Positions 18,368 to 26,576 of a stretch of 64,000 nucleotides of DNA are shown here, one piece after another. The DNA comes from Erythrobacter sp. (GTDB lineage Bacteria; Pseudomonadota; Alphaproteobacteria; Sphingomonadales; Sphingomonadaceae): positions 88,801 to 152,800 of the forward strand of contig JAACTB010000015.1 in assembly GCA_009993605.1 (NCBI GenBank), read 5' to 3'. How positions within the stretch are numbered: the stretch's first letter is position 1; each line of letters starts with the position of its first letter. The position numbers and the translations under genes were made by a program. The notes under the pieces were generated by a model. The model had not been told where the DNA came from, searched no databases, and saw nothing but the letters and a program-made list of their open reading frames with translations.

Positions 18368-19782
18368 GCGAAAGTCCGTCTCAATTTGGCGACCAGAGCC
18401 GCGTATTTCTTCGGCAGCGATCCGAACACGGTCGGCTCCCACGCGCTGAAGGCGGCGGCCTTCGAAATCTCGCTGCGGGTCGGATAGGCGATGATGGCGC
18501 TGCCGAGAGCGAAAGTGCTGGTCTTGCCGGTGATCGACTGGGCGAGCGGGAGCAACAATTCGCCGGCATGTTCGCCTACCATACTGGCGCCGAGCACTTT
18601 CTTGCCCTTCATCACAAGCTTGAGATGGCCCCGCGAAGCGTCTTCTGCGACCGCGCGCTCGTTCTCGGAAAACTCCTCGCGCACTACCGTGATCGCATCG
18701 CCGTGCTTCTCGCGCGCGTCGCTCTCGGTCATGCCGACCTGGGCGATTTCGGGATCGGTGTAGGTACACCAAGGCAGCGCGGCATAATCCACCTTGGTCG
18801 GCAGGCCGGTCACGATTTCGAGCGCCACATTCGATCCTTCATAGCCCGCGACATGCGTCAGCCTGATCCCGTCGCGGCAATCGCCGATGGCGTAGATCGA
18901 GCGCACGCTGGTGCGGCGCCGCTTGTCGACCGCGAACCCGTTCCTGCCGAGTTCGAGGCCGAGTTCCTCCGCTCCGAAGCCTTCCACGCGCGCTTTGCGC
19001 CCGGTCGCGATCAGCAGATGCGTTCCCTCGACCGCCTCCGCGCCCTCGACCTCCAGCCGGATCGATCCGGCGGCGCCCGACACGGCCTTCGCCTTTCCAT
19101 GGACGAAGCGCACACCCTCTTCGCGCAAGGCCTCCACCATCACCGCCACGCAGTCGGGATCGTCGCGGCCCATGATGGCGTCCGGCTCGATTACCGTCAC
19201 TTCGCTCCCCAACCGGCGAAAGGCCTGCGCCATCTCCATCCCGATATTGCCGCCGCCTACGATGATAAGGTGATCGGGCTGCTCGTCCAACTCGAACAGA
19301 TTCTCGTTGGTGAGATAGGGCACCCCGTCGATCCCCTCGATCGGCGGAACGAAGGGACGCGAGCCGGTTGCAAGGACGATGCGAGGCGCTTGCAACGTCT
19401 GTCCCGCGACTTCGACCGAGTGCTTTCCCGTCAGCCGCGCATGGCCGAGGATGACCTCGCAGCCCATCTCCTCGAACGTCTCGACCGAATCGTGATGCTC
19501 GATATCCGCGATCGCGCGGCGGACCTGACCCATCACGCCACCCCAGTCGATTTCGGGCGGCGCGATCCTGACGCCCATGCTCTCGCTCTTGCGCGCCACC
19601 GCGGCGCGCTTGGCCGCGGCGAGCAGAGCCTTCGACGGCACGCAGCCATTGTTGAGGCATTCGCCGCCCATCTTGTGGCCTTCGATCAGGGCCACCTTCA
19701 ATCCGAACAGCGCGCAGCCGCCCGCCGCGGTCAGCCCGCCGGCGCCGCCGCCGATCACGATTACGTCATGGGTGAATTTCAT
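18364..19782 (-). CDS. MerA/Lpd-like FAD-NAD(P)H disulfide oxidoreductase
   Basis: Class I pyridine-nucleotide disulfide reductase, 472 residues from the ATG at 19782, which starts exactly at MKFTHDVIVIGGGAGG. Features: FAD-binding GGGAGG (11-16), redox-active C42-x4-C47 (GGECLNNGCVPSK), NAD(P)H-binding GGGNIGMEMAQ, a second FAD motif AIGDCRD, and a dimerisation domain. The C-terminal segment reads IAYPTRSEISK: a tyrosine stands where lipoamide dehydrogenases have the catalytic histidine, as in MerA. There is neither the MerA C-terminal cysteine pair nor an N-terminal heavy-metal domain, so mercury reduction is unlikely. Overlap with the radical SAM gene and ArsM next door suggest a thiol- or arsenic-linked redox role. 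Confidence 0.87.
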   Translation of the reverse strand: MKFTHDVIVIGGGAGGLTAAGGCALFGLKVALIEGHKMGGECLNNGCVPSKALLAAAKRAAVARKSESMGVRIAPPEIDWGGVMGQVRRAIADIEHHDSVETFEEMGCEVILGHARLTGKHSVEVAGQTLQAPRIVLATGSRPFVPPIEGIDGVPYLTNENLFELDEQPDHLIIVGGGNIGMEMAQAFRRLGSEVTVIEPDAIMGRDDPDCVAVMVEALREEGVRFVHGKAKAVSGAAGSIRLEVEGAEAVEGTHLLIATGRKARVEGFGAEELGLELGRNGFAVDKRRRTSVRSIYAIGDCRDGIRLTHVAGYEGSNVALEIVTGLPTKVDYAALPWCTYTDPEIAQVGMTESDAREKHGDAITVVREEFSENERAVAEDASRGHLKLVMKGKKVLGASMVGEHAGELLLPLAQSITGKTSTFALGSAIIAYPTRSEISKAAAFSAWEPTVFGSLPKKYAALVAKLRRTFA

Positions 19783-19855
19783 CGCTTGTCGCCTACCCGA
19801 TAAAGCTGCCAAAGCGAACCGGAACCCGCACAAACGCCAATAAGGGCCGCACACG

Positions 19856-20914
19856 ATGAACCTCGAGAACTCGCAGGACTATTACGGCAAGGTCTTGGCC
19901 GGATCGTCCGACCTCAAGACCGACGCCTGCTGCACGATGGAAGCGCCGCCCGCCGAAATTATGTCGGCGCTGCGCAATGTGCACGAGGAGGTGAAGGCGC
20001 GCTATTACGGCTGCGGCCTCGTCGCGCCTCAGGCGATCGCGGGTTGTCATGTGCTGGATCTGGGTTCGGGCAGTGGGCAGGATGCCTATATCCTGGCCCA
20101 GCTGGTGGGCTCCGAAGGAACGGTGACCGGCGTCGACGCCACGCCCGAACAGCTCGCCGTGGCGCGCGGGCACGAGGACTGGCACCGCCAGCGCTTCGGT
20201 TACGAAACATCGAATGTCCGCTTTCTCGAAGGCGATATCGAGAAACTGGGCGATCTCGACCTGCCGGAAGGGCATTTCGACGTCATCGTCTCGAACTGCG
20301 TGATCAATCTCGTCGCCGACAAGCGCGCCGTGTTCGAAGCGGCGCATCGTCTGCTGAAGCCGGGCGGCGAGCTCTATTTCAGCGACGTCTACAGCGAGCG
20401 CCGCGTGCCCGAACATTTGCGCGACGATCCGGTCCTGCACGGCGAGTGCCTGTCGGGCGCGCTGTATTGGGGCGATTTTCTGGCGCTCGCCAAATCCTCC
20501 GGCTTCCTCGACCCGCGCCTCGTCACCAGCCGCCCGCTCGGCATCGGCGACAAAGCGGTGCAGGAAAAACTCGACGGGATCGCCTTCCATTCGGCGACCT
20601 ACCGCCTGTTCAAGCTCGACGGGCTGGAAAGCCAGTGCGAGGATTACGGGCAGGCCGTGCGCTATCGCGGAACGGTGCCGGGGCAGGAGCGCGTCTTCGA
20701 ACTCGACGGCCATCACCATATCGAAGCGGGTCGGGTGTTCCCGATCTGCGGCAATAGCTGGAAAATGCTCGCCGACACGCGCTTTGCCGAGCATTTCGAC
20801 TTCTTCGGCGATTTCGCGACACATTACGGCGTCTTCCCTGATTGCGGTGTCGCCGTGCCGTTCGGCGCGACCGGAGCTGCATCCGACACGTCCGCACCCG
20901 CAGCCTGTTGCTGA
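19856..20914 (+). CDS. arsM: ArsM-type arsenite S-adenosylmethyltransferase
   Basis: SAM-dependent methyltransferase of 352 residues. The Rossmann SAM motif is VLDLGSGSGQDAYILAQLVG (67-85). The arsenic-binding cysteine pattern of ArsM is present: C25/C26 in LKTDACCTM, C53 in YYGCGLV, C148 in SNCVINL and C198 in GECLSGALYW. The block LKPGGELYFSDVYSERRVP is also diagnostic. The long C-terminal part (after about 240) is His/Cys containing and ends in CC. It should transfer methyl groups to trivalent arsenic bound by the cysteines. It is divergent from the flavoprotein (73-base gap) and overlaps the epimerase start, so it leads the plus-strand half of the cluster. Confidence 0.9.
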   Translation: MNLENSQDYYGKVLAGSSDLKTDACCTMEAPPAEIMSALRNVHEEVKARYYGCGLVAPQAIAGCHVLDLGSGSGQDAYILAQLVGSEGTVTGVDATPEQLAVARGHEDWHRQRFGYETSNVRFLEGDIEKLGDLDLPEGHFDVIVSNCVINLVADKRAVFEAAHRLLKPGGELYFSDVYSERRVPEHLRDDPVLHGECLSGALYWGDFLALAKSSGFLDPRLVTSRPLGIGDKAVQEKLDGIAFHSATYRLFKLDGLESQCEDYGQAVRYRGTVPGQERVFELDGHHHIEAGRVFPICGNSWKMLADTRFAEHFDFFGDFATHYGVFPDCGVAVPFGATGAASDTSAPAACC

Positions 20915-21924
20915 ACATCCTAGTCACCGGTGCCGCCGGCCTATTGGGCGGCGAAGTCTGCGCGCGCCTTGTGGCGGAGGGGCACCGCGTGACCGGGCTC
21001 GTCCATCGCAACCGCGACATCCGCGCCAATGACGGGTCTCCGGTCGCGATCGAGACGATCCCCGGCGACGTATCCCAGCCGCGCTTCGGCTGGAGCGAGG
21101 CGGACTTCGCGCGGATCGCCGAGGCGCACGACCTCCTGATCCATTGCGCCGCGACCGTCCGCTTCGACCTCACCGAGGAAGACTACCAAGCCGTCAACGT
21201 CGCCGGAACGCGCCATGCGATCGCGCTGGCGCAAGCGGGCGGAATGCAGCTGCTGCACGTCTCCACCGCCTATGTCTGCGGGACGCGCGACGGACCGATC
21301 CGGGAAAGCGACCCGCTCCCCGAAACGGGCTTCGCCAATGGATACGAAGCGAGCAAGGCAGCCGGAGAACGCCTGGTCCGCGCATCCGGCCTCACCTGGG
21401 CGATCGCCCGCCCCTCCATCGTGGTCGGCGCATCCGACACCGGGGCGATCCGCCAGTTCGACACGACCTACGCCGCCTTCAAACTGATCGCCGAAGGGCG
21501 CGTGCGGCATATGCCTGCGCGCTCGGGCGCAAGCCTCGATTTCGTGCCCATCGACCATGTCGCGCGCGGGATCGTCGCCTTGGCCGGGCGGATGGAGGCG
21601 GCAAGGGACGGGACCTTTCACCTCGTTTCCGGCCAGCCTCTCGCGGTCGAGACATTCACCGGCTGCATCGGCGCCTACCCGCATTTTCACGAGCCCGAAC
21701 TCGTCCCGCCCGATCGTTTCGAGCCCGCCATGCTGCCCGCGCTCGAACGGCGCCTCTTCCGGCGGGTGGCGGGCCTCTATGCCAGCTATTTTCAGCGCGA
21801 TCCGCATTTCGACGACGCCGGATTCCGCGCCGCGACCGGCCTCGCCTGCCCCGAGACAGGCCCAGCCTATGTCGCGCGCCTGATCGATTACTGCATTTCG
21901 GCAGGCTTCCTGTCCGAGGGATAA
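20908..21924 (+). CDS. NAD-dependent epimerase/reductase (extended SDR)
   Basis: Extended short-chain dehydrogenase of 338 residues. The Rossmann motif GAAGLLG (8-14) follows the start by seven residues when TTG at 20908 is used; the stop of arsM lies inside these first codons, implying coupling. An ATG at 20842 would add 22 residues that do not resemble the family. The catalytic residues are in STAYVCG (119-125) and Y146-x3-K150 (GYEASKAAGE). The segment SLDFVPIDHVARGI is typical of the NAD_binding_4/male-sterility-like reductases and sugar epimerases. In an arsenosugar-type cluster it could alter or reduce a sugar moiety, but the substrate is not shown. Confidence 0.82.
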   Translation: MLNILVTGAAGLLGGEVCARLVAEGHRVTGLVHRNRDIRANDGSPVAIETIPGDVSQPRFGWSEADFARIAEAHDLLIHCAATVRFDLTEEDYQAVNVAGTRHAIALAQAGGMQLLHVSTAYVCGTRDGPIRESDPLPETGFANGYEASKAAGERLVRASGLTWAIARPSIVVGASDTGAIRQFDTTYAAFKLIAEGRVRHMPARSGASLDFVPIDHVARGIVALAGRMEAARDGTFHLVSGQPLAVETFTGCIGAYPHFHEPELVPPDRFEPAMLPALERRLFRRVAGLYASYFQRDPHFDDAGFRAATGLACPETGPAYVARLIDYCISAGFLSEG

Positions 21925-21927
21925 GCG

Positions 21928-22650
21928 TCAGCGCACGTCGGGGTAATGCTTCGCCATCCGGTCCCGCAGGCCGAACGCCCAGAGCATCCCGACCTTGAAA
22001 TAAATCCAGTTCGCCTTCCACGGACCCCATTCGGCGATGCGCCGGTCCGACGTCTCGACCCAGCGGGGTACCAGCTTCACGCGTCCCAATCGGGCGAAGC
22101 GGACGCACAGATCGGCTTCCTCCATCACCGTATCGCCCGGCGTGCACCCGCCGATTTTCAGGAAATCGCCGCGGCGGAAGAACATCGCATGATCGCCGAA
22201 CAGGAGGCGCACGCCGCGCACGAACAGATGCGGGCGAGTGAGAAGCGGCGCATACCAGGTCTTCGCGATATTATGCGCGGTGGTCACCCAGCGGGTTGTG
22301 TCCGGCCCGCAAATGCGCGGGGTAAAGCCCGCAAGCGCGACCCGCGCGTCCGCCAGGTTCGCTTCGATCACCGCGACCATATCCCTCGGCGGCAGTGTAT
22401 CGGCGTGCAGCACGCAGACGAGATCGCCGCGCGCTTCGGAGACACCCGCATTGATCTGCCGTGCCCTGCCTTTTTCGGCCGTGATTACGCGCCAGCCCGC
22501 CGCCTCGGCAATGGCGAGCGATTCATCCCCGCTCCCCCCATCGACCATCAGGATGTCGGCAGGGAAGGGATCGAGCATGGCCAGCCTCTCGACCAGCGCG
22601 GGCAAGGCCTTCGCCTCGTCCAGCACGGGGATCACCAGCGCGACGCTCAC
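21928..22650 (-). CDS. GT2 glycosyltransferase, TIGR04283-type (rSAM/selenodomain-associated 2)
   Basis: Family 2 (GT-A) glycosyltransferase of 240 residues. It begins with IPVLDEAKALPALVERL, carries the nucleotide-sugar motif LMVDGGSGDES (about 34-44), EKGRARQINAGVSEARGD, and the metal-binding H-A-D (VLHADTLPP), with the acceptor block FGDHAMFFRRGDF and EEADLCVRFARLG. This pattern fits the family TIGR04283, repeatedly found with arsenosugar-type radical SAM genes. GTG start, overlapping the stop of the partner transferase by four bases (GTGA), so the two are coupled. It converges on the epimerase gene with a three-base gap. Confidence 0.87.
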   Translation of the reverse strand: MSVALVIPVLDEAKALPALVERLAMLDPFPADILMVDGGSGDESLAIAEAAGWRVITAEKGRARQINAGVSEARGDLVCVLHADTLPPRDMVAVIEANLADARVALAGFTPRICGPDTTRWVTTAHNIAKTWYAPLLTRPHLFVRGVRLLFGDHAMFFRRGDFLKIGGCTPGDTVMEEADLCVRFARLGRVKLVPRWVETSDRRIAEWGPWKANWIYFKVGMLWAFGLRDRMAKHYPDVR

Positions 22651-23237
22651 TCTGAAATGTCCGGGGCGAAATCCGGCCAGCGCGCCAGATCTTCCGGCGT
22701 GTCGATATCGTCAAGCTCGGGCAGGATCGCCGGTCCGATGCCTCGCGCGGCCAGTCGGGCCAGCGTTTCGGCGAAGACCGTGTCGGTGCTCCATGCCATA
22801 TCCGCGAACAGGAACGGCATGGGCCGTGCGAGACCGATCAGATAATAGCCCCCGTCGCTCGCCGGACCGATCACGACATCGCGCTCTCTTAGCTCACGCG
22901 CCACGACGCGGAACAGTTCGGGCGTCACGCCTGGACAATCGCTCCCGATGACGATCGCCGGCGCAGGCACCCGCGCCATCCGCGCGCCGAGATCGCCCTC
23001 ACCCTGTTCGGCGACCAAGACATCGTCCCCGAACAGCTGCCGGAACGCCGCCATTTCGCCCCCGGTCACACGCAATTCGAACGGCACCCCGCTCGCCCGC
23101 ACCTGCGCCACCGTATGATGGAGAAGCCGCGCATAGACCCGCGCCGCGCCCTCCTCCCCCAAAGCCGGAATCAGCCGCGTCTTCGCCTGCCCCGGAACCG
23201 GCAGTCGGGCGAAAATCGATATCGTGGGAGACGCCAT
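22647..23237 (-). CDS. CofC-like nucleotidyl/glycosyltransferase, TIGR04282-type (rSAM/selenodomain-associated 1)
   Basis: A 196-residue GT-A-fold protein. The internal ATG at 23237 was chosen since the family begins close to IFARLPVPGQAKTRL. It shows IVIGSDCPGVTPELF and DVVIGPASDGGYYLIGL, the two hallmarks of the TIGR04282 family (related to CofC/MobA-type nucleotidyltransferases), and a C-terminal LDDIDTPEDLARW. It occurs with TIGR04283 in arsenosugar-type loci. Overlap with the following gene shows a two-gene unit. Reaction unknown; transfer or activation of a sugar-phosphate is the likely type. Confidence 0.86.
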   Translation of the reverse strand: MASPTISIFARLPVPGQAKTRLIPALGEEGAARVYARLLHHTVAQVRASGVPFELRVTGGEMAAFRQLFGDDVLVAEQGEGDLGARMARVPAPAIVIGSDCPGVTPELFRVVARELRERDVVIGPASDGGYYLIGLARPMPFLFADMAWSTDTVFAETLARLAARGIGPAILPELDDIDTPEDLARWPDFAPDISE

Positions 23238-23293
23238 GCCGCAGCGATAGCCGGGCGAGCCGCTTGGCGCAAAGGACATGGAATAGGAAAAAA

Positions 23294-23369
23294 TGGTGAG
23301 CCCTGCTGGGTTCGAACCAGCGACCTACTGATTAAAAGTCAGTTGCTCTACCGACTGAGCTAAGGGCCC
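23294..23369 (-). tRNA. tRNA-Lys(TTT)
   Basis: Full cloverleaf on the minus strand, 76 bases with encoded CCA at 23296-23294. Acceptor stem GGGCCCT with AGGGCTC (one G-U), D-arm GCTCAGTCGGTAGAGC, anticodon stem-loop CTGACTTTTAATCAG with anticodon TTT, T-arm GCTGGTTCGAACCCAGC. No integration remnant is seen on either side. Confidence 0.97.
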
Positions 23370-23380
23370 ACGCGCGCTGT

Positions 23381-23896
23381 TCACGCGATTGGTGTGCGCG
23401 CCCTAGGGAGCGGGCGCGGGGTGGTCAAGCGGGTCGATAGCTGGCGCAGAGTGAGGCCGCTTGACGGATCGCGCCATAGGGGCGCGATTTCGGCTGCCGG
23501 GCCGAGCACGAAGGGGCGGATGCGGAAGGCCGGGTGGGGGATCGCGAGGCGGTCGGAGAGATACGCGCCGCCGCTCCACAGGATCAGGTCGATATCGAGC
23601 GGGCGCGCGCGCCAGCGCTGGCCTCTTCTACGCCGACCGAAGGCGCGCTCGATTGCCTGCATTTCTGTGGCCATGGCCTCTGGCCCGCGATCGCTGGCGA
23701 CGAGAGCCGCCGAATTGGCATAGCGGCGATGCGAGGGGCCGACGGGCGCGCTGGAGACGGTGCGCGAAACCGCGTCGACCGCGATCCCCCTTGTCGCGAT
23801 GTGCTCGATCGCCGCTCGCAGGACGGCGCGCGGGCCGCCGATGCCCGGCACGCGCATGTTCGAGCCCAGCGCGATCAGATAATGCTGCGCGCTCAG
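23381..23896 (-). CDS. folK: HPPK: 6-hydroxymethyl-dihydropterin pyrophosphokinase
   Basis: Folate-pathway kinase, transferring pyrophosphate from ATP to 6-hydroxymethyl-7,8-dihydropterin. It shows the N-terminal YLIALGSNMR, the signature RPLDIDLILW near residue 100, and HPAFRIRPFVLGPAAEI. Nothing begins with ATG at the proper place. A CTG at 23896 gives a 171-residue protein starting (M)SAQHYLIALGSN, with a GAGGA ribosome-site motif about five bases before it inside the amidase gene's last codons; the overlap is CTGA with that stop. The CTG start is inferred; the only ATG upstream would add about 90 residues that are out-of-frame amidase sequence. Confidence 0.85.
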   Translation of the reverse strand: MSAQHYLIALGSNMRVPGIGGPRAVLRAAIEHIATRGIAVDAVSRTVSSAPVGPSHRRYANSAALVASDRGPEAMATEMQAIERAFGRRRRGQRWRARPLDIDLILWSGGAYLSDRLAIPHPAFRIRPFVLGPAAEIAPLWRDPSSGLTLRQLSTRLTTPRPLPRARTPIA

Positions 23897-24768
23897 ATAT
23901 CCTCGCAGAGCCGCCCGTAGAGCTGCGGCCTTCGATCGCGGAAGAATCCCATCCCTGCGCGGTGCGTCGCCGCGCGATCGAGGTCGAGCGTCGCGGTCAG
24001 GACGCCGGCCTCCTGCGATCCGTATTCGGCGATGTAATCGCCCCATTCGTCGGTAATGAAGCTGTGGCCGTAAAAGCTCTGGCTGCGGTCCGCCGGGCCT
24101 TCGTGGCCGATGCGGTTGGCGGCGGCGACCGGCATGCAGTTCGACACCGCATGGCCCACCATCGCCCTTCGCCACATCCGGCTGGTGTCGAGATCGGCGT
24201 CATAGGGTTCGGAGCCGATCGCGGTGGGGTAGAGCAGGACCTCCGCGCCCATCAAAGCCATCGCGCGGGCGCATTCGGGATACCACTGATCCCAGCACAC
24301 GCCGACGCCGATGCGCGCCGTCCCATTCTCACAAGCGATATTCCACACCTTGAAGCCGTCGTTCCCAGGGCGGAAATAGTATTTCTCCTCATATCCCGGC
24401 CCATCGGGAATGTGGCTCTTGCGATAAGTGCCCATGATCGCGCCATCGGGGCCGATCATGGCGAGGGTGTTGTAATAATGGTGCCCATCCCGCTCGAAGA
24501 AGCTGGTAGGGATCGCGACCTTGTGGCGCGCGGCGAGCTCTCGCATTGCGGCGACGCTTTCATCCTGTTCCGTCGGACGGGCGCGGGCGAACAGCGCCTC
24601 GTCCTCCTCGCGGCAGAAATAGTCGCCTGCGAACAGTTCGGGCGGCAGGATCAATTGCGCTCCTTCGCCCGCCGCCTGTTCGACCAGTTCGGCGACGGCG
24701 GCGATGTTGTCGGCAGGCTCGGGCCGGGCCAGCGGCAGTTGCAGGACGGACAGGGTCAGCGCTCTCAT
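23893..24768 (-). CDS. aguB: N-carbamoylputrescine amidase
   Basis: Carbon-nitrogen hydrolase (nitrilase superfamily) of 291 residues, converting N-carbamoylputrescine to putrescine, CO2 and ammonia. The catalytic triad is E44 (LPPELFAGDYF), K117 (YRKSHIPDGPGYEEKYYF) and C158 (GVGVCWDQWYPE). The residues around the cysteine and the GYEEKYYFRPGNDGF segment are those of AguB and not of plain nitrilases. No agmatine deiminase gene lies nearby. It overlaps the folK start by four bases. Confidence 0.9.
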   Translation of the reverse strand: MRALTLSVLQLPLARPEPADNIAAVAELVEQAAGEGAQLILPPELFAGDYFCREEDEALFARARPTEQDESVAAMRELAARHKVAIPTSFFERDGHHYYNTLAMIGPDGAIMGTYRKSHIPDGPGYEEKYYFRPGNDGFKVWNIACENGTARIGVGVCWDQWYPECARAMALMGAEVLLYPTAIGSEPYDADLDTSRMWRRAMVGHAVSNCMPVAAANRIGHEGPADRSQSFYGHSFITDEWGDYIAEYGSQEAGVLTATLDLDRAATHRAGMGFFRDRRPQLYGRLCEDI

Positions 24769-24778
24769 GCGCGCCGAA

Positions 24779-25546
24779 TTAGGTTTCGCGCAGCGCGAAG
24801 TCCACCTGGATATAGACGTCCGAGCGCGTGGTGCCGACCATCATCGAGGGCGAGCGCTCTTCCGGGCGCGGCATCGCCACCGGCGGCGGAGGCGGCGGCG
24901 CGGCGCTTTGCGTCTGGACCATCATACTGTCCGCCATCGCTTCCGCCCCGCGCAGATAGGTCTGCCCCTGCATGCCGCCCGCATCGCGGATATAGAGCAC
25001 CCGGCTGACCTCCATCCCCGCAGCCTCGGCATAGGCTTCGGCCCTTTTGCGCGCGGCCTTGTAGGCGTCGGCATAAGCGAGATTGGCGGTCGCCTCGGGA
25101 TTGGTCATCGACAGAGAGGGGCCGGAGACGATGTTCGCACCCGCTTCTGTCACGGCCGTCACCGCCTCGCCCGCGCGTGCGGGATTGCGCATGGTCACTT
25201 CGACCACATTGGCGGCCTGATACTGGCCCTTCCGATCGCCGTATTCGATCCGCCTGACAGTGACGGCGCGGGTCTGGATGTCCTTTTCCGCCACGCCGAG
25301 CTCGCGCAGGGCCGCGACGATTTCGACGATCTTTTCCTGATTGGCTTCGCTCGCGGCGCGGGCATTGCCGGCAAAGGTTTCGATTCCGGCCTGGAACTGC
25401 GCCTGATCGGGCCGCGATTCGGCCTGGCCGCTGGCGCTGACGGACAGCAGCGTTTCGCCATGATCGACGCCGCGCGTTTCGTCGGCCCGATCGCCGCAGG
25501 CCGCGAGGCTCAGCGGCGCGGCGACGCAGAATAGCAAATATTTCAT
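24779..25546 (-). CDS. SIMPL-domain (DUF541) periplasmic lipoprotein
   Basis: Exported protein of 255 residues from the ATG at 25546 (GGGGGAT ribosome site upstream). It has a lipoprotein signal, MKYLLFCVAAPLSLAAC, with the lipobox cysteine at about residue 17, then the SIMPL domain: alternating beta strands with VSASGQAESRPDQAQFQAG, LRELGVAEKDIQTRAVTV and a C-terminal proline-rich stretch (SAAPPPPPPVAMPRPEER) unusual for the family. SIMPL proteins form oligomers in the periplasm or outer membrane; their precise job is unclear. It lies 10 bases upstream of the amidase gene and may be cotranscribed. Confidence 0.84.
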   Translation of the reverse strand: MKYLLFCVAAPLSLAACGDRADETRGVDHGETLLSVSASGQAESRPDQAQFQAGIETFAGNARAASEANQEKIVEIVAALRELGVAEKDIQTRAVTVRRIEYGDRKGQYQAANVVEVTMRNPARAGEAVTAVTEAGANIVSGPSLSMTNPEATANLAYADAYKAARKRAEAYAEAAGMEVSRVLYIRDAGGMQGQTYLRGAEAMADSMMVQTQSAAPPPPPPVAMPRPEERSPSMMVGTTRSDVYIQVDFALRET

Positions 25547-25561
25547 AAGCAAATCCCCCGA

Positions 25562-25576
25562 TGTGATAGTGTCACA
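25562..25576 (-). promoter_or_regulatory. CRP/FNR-like inverted repeat before the SIMPL gene
   Basis: TGTGATAGTGTCACA: five-base arms TGTGA and TCACA around five bases, located 16 bases before the SIMPL start. It resembles a CRP-type half-site pair but with a one-base shorter spacer, so binding is uncertain. Confidence 0.3.
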
Positions 25577-25617
25577 CCGAGGGATTGCCCTTCGTTTACT
25601 GAACCTTGGCTGACAGG

Positions 25618-26475
25618 TCAGCGCTTCCTGAACAGCAGCGTCATGCGGTCGCTTTCGCCGATATTCTCGAGTTCCGGCTTCTTGCCGCCCCAGCTCGGCG
25701 GCATCTGCCAGACACCGCCCTCGTGATCGGCAGTGTCCTGCGGATTGGCGTTGATGTCGCTCATGCCGACGAGTTCGAAGCCGTGCGCTTCGACCAGTGC
25801 GATCACGTCTTCCTGCCGCAGATAGCCGTTGGCACCGGTGGTATAATCGCCCGGTGCATCGGATTTGGCGCGGTGCTGGACGATGCCGAGCATCCCGTCC
25901 TCCTTGAGAAGGCCCCGCATCCGCATCAGCTCGGTGTAGAGCACACCGGACCGCATCAAGTTATGCATCTCGCGGAAGACGAGCACGCGATCGACCTGGC
26001 CCTTCAATTCTTCGGGAAGGTCATGCGAAGCGTAAGTCGAGATCGGTGCGCCGGACAAATTCCAGCCGCCCCGCGCCGTTTCGAAATCGCCCGGCAGCTT
26101 GGCGAAGTAATTCGCGAACCGCTCGCCATCGGCAGCGGCAGGGTCGGGAGTCAGCCCGACATAGCGGCCCTCCGCGCCCAGATAGGGCACCAGCACGCGC
26201 GTGTACCAACCGCTGGCGGGCATATAGTCCACCACGGTCATGCCCGGCTTCACTTCGAAGAAATCGAGCGTTTCGAAGGGATGGCGGTACTGGTCGCGGG
26301 CGCGATCCTCGGCCCGGTTCTCCATCGCGAGGGCGCGGGTCAAGGCTGCGTGATGGGCGTGGTCCATCGCCATCGAACCGGCGTGCGAGCCCATATCGTG
26401 ACCGGAATGGTCCTGAGCCATGGCAGGCGTGGCGAAGGCCGCGAGCGCGCAGGCGGAGGAAAACAGGATACGCAT
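25618..26475 (-). CDS. Exported methyltransferase-like protein
   Basis: A 285-residue protein from the internal ATG at 26475, which begins a signal peptide (MRILFSSACALAAFATPAMAQ). A His-rich, short region after cleavage (DHSGHDMGSHAGSMAMDHAHH) could bind a metal. The rest is a class I SAM-methyltransferase fold of the 'predicted methyltransferase' type, with VKPGMTVVDYMPASGWYTRVL in the place of motif I; glycines are partly replaced (YMPASGWY), as usual in this exported family. Function unknown. It is divergent from msrA. Confidence 0.78.
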   Translation of the reverse strand: MRILFSSACALAAFATPAMAQDHSGHDMGSHAGSMAMDHAHHAALTRALAMENRAEDRARDQYRHPFETLDFFEVKPGMTVVDYMPASGWYTRVLVPYLGAEGRYVGLTPDPAAADGERFANYFAKLPGDFETARGGWNLSGAPISTYASHDLPEELKGQVDRVLVFREMHNLMRSGVLYTELMRMRGLLKEDGMLGIVQHRAKSDAPGDYTTGANGYLRQEDVIALVEAHGFELVGMSDINANPQDTADHEGGVWQMPPSWGGKKPELENIGESDRMTLLFRKR

Positions 26476-26576
26476 CGAAATCTCTCCCTGATTTATCGCG
26501 CCAGCTTCTGCCCGGTCAGCCTCCCCCTGACAAGCGGGCACACCGTACCTATCTCCCTTTGCGAAGGAGATTACGA

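Noticed and set aside
18364..19782. Mercuric reductase
   Set aside because: No C-terminal cysteine pair and no heavy-metal domain, and no other mer genes are present.
23294..23369. tRNA-Lys and tRNA-Leu as integration sites
   Set aside because: No integrase, direct repeat of the tRNA end or composition change was seen nearby.
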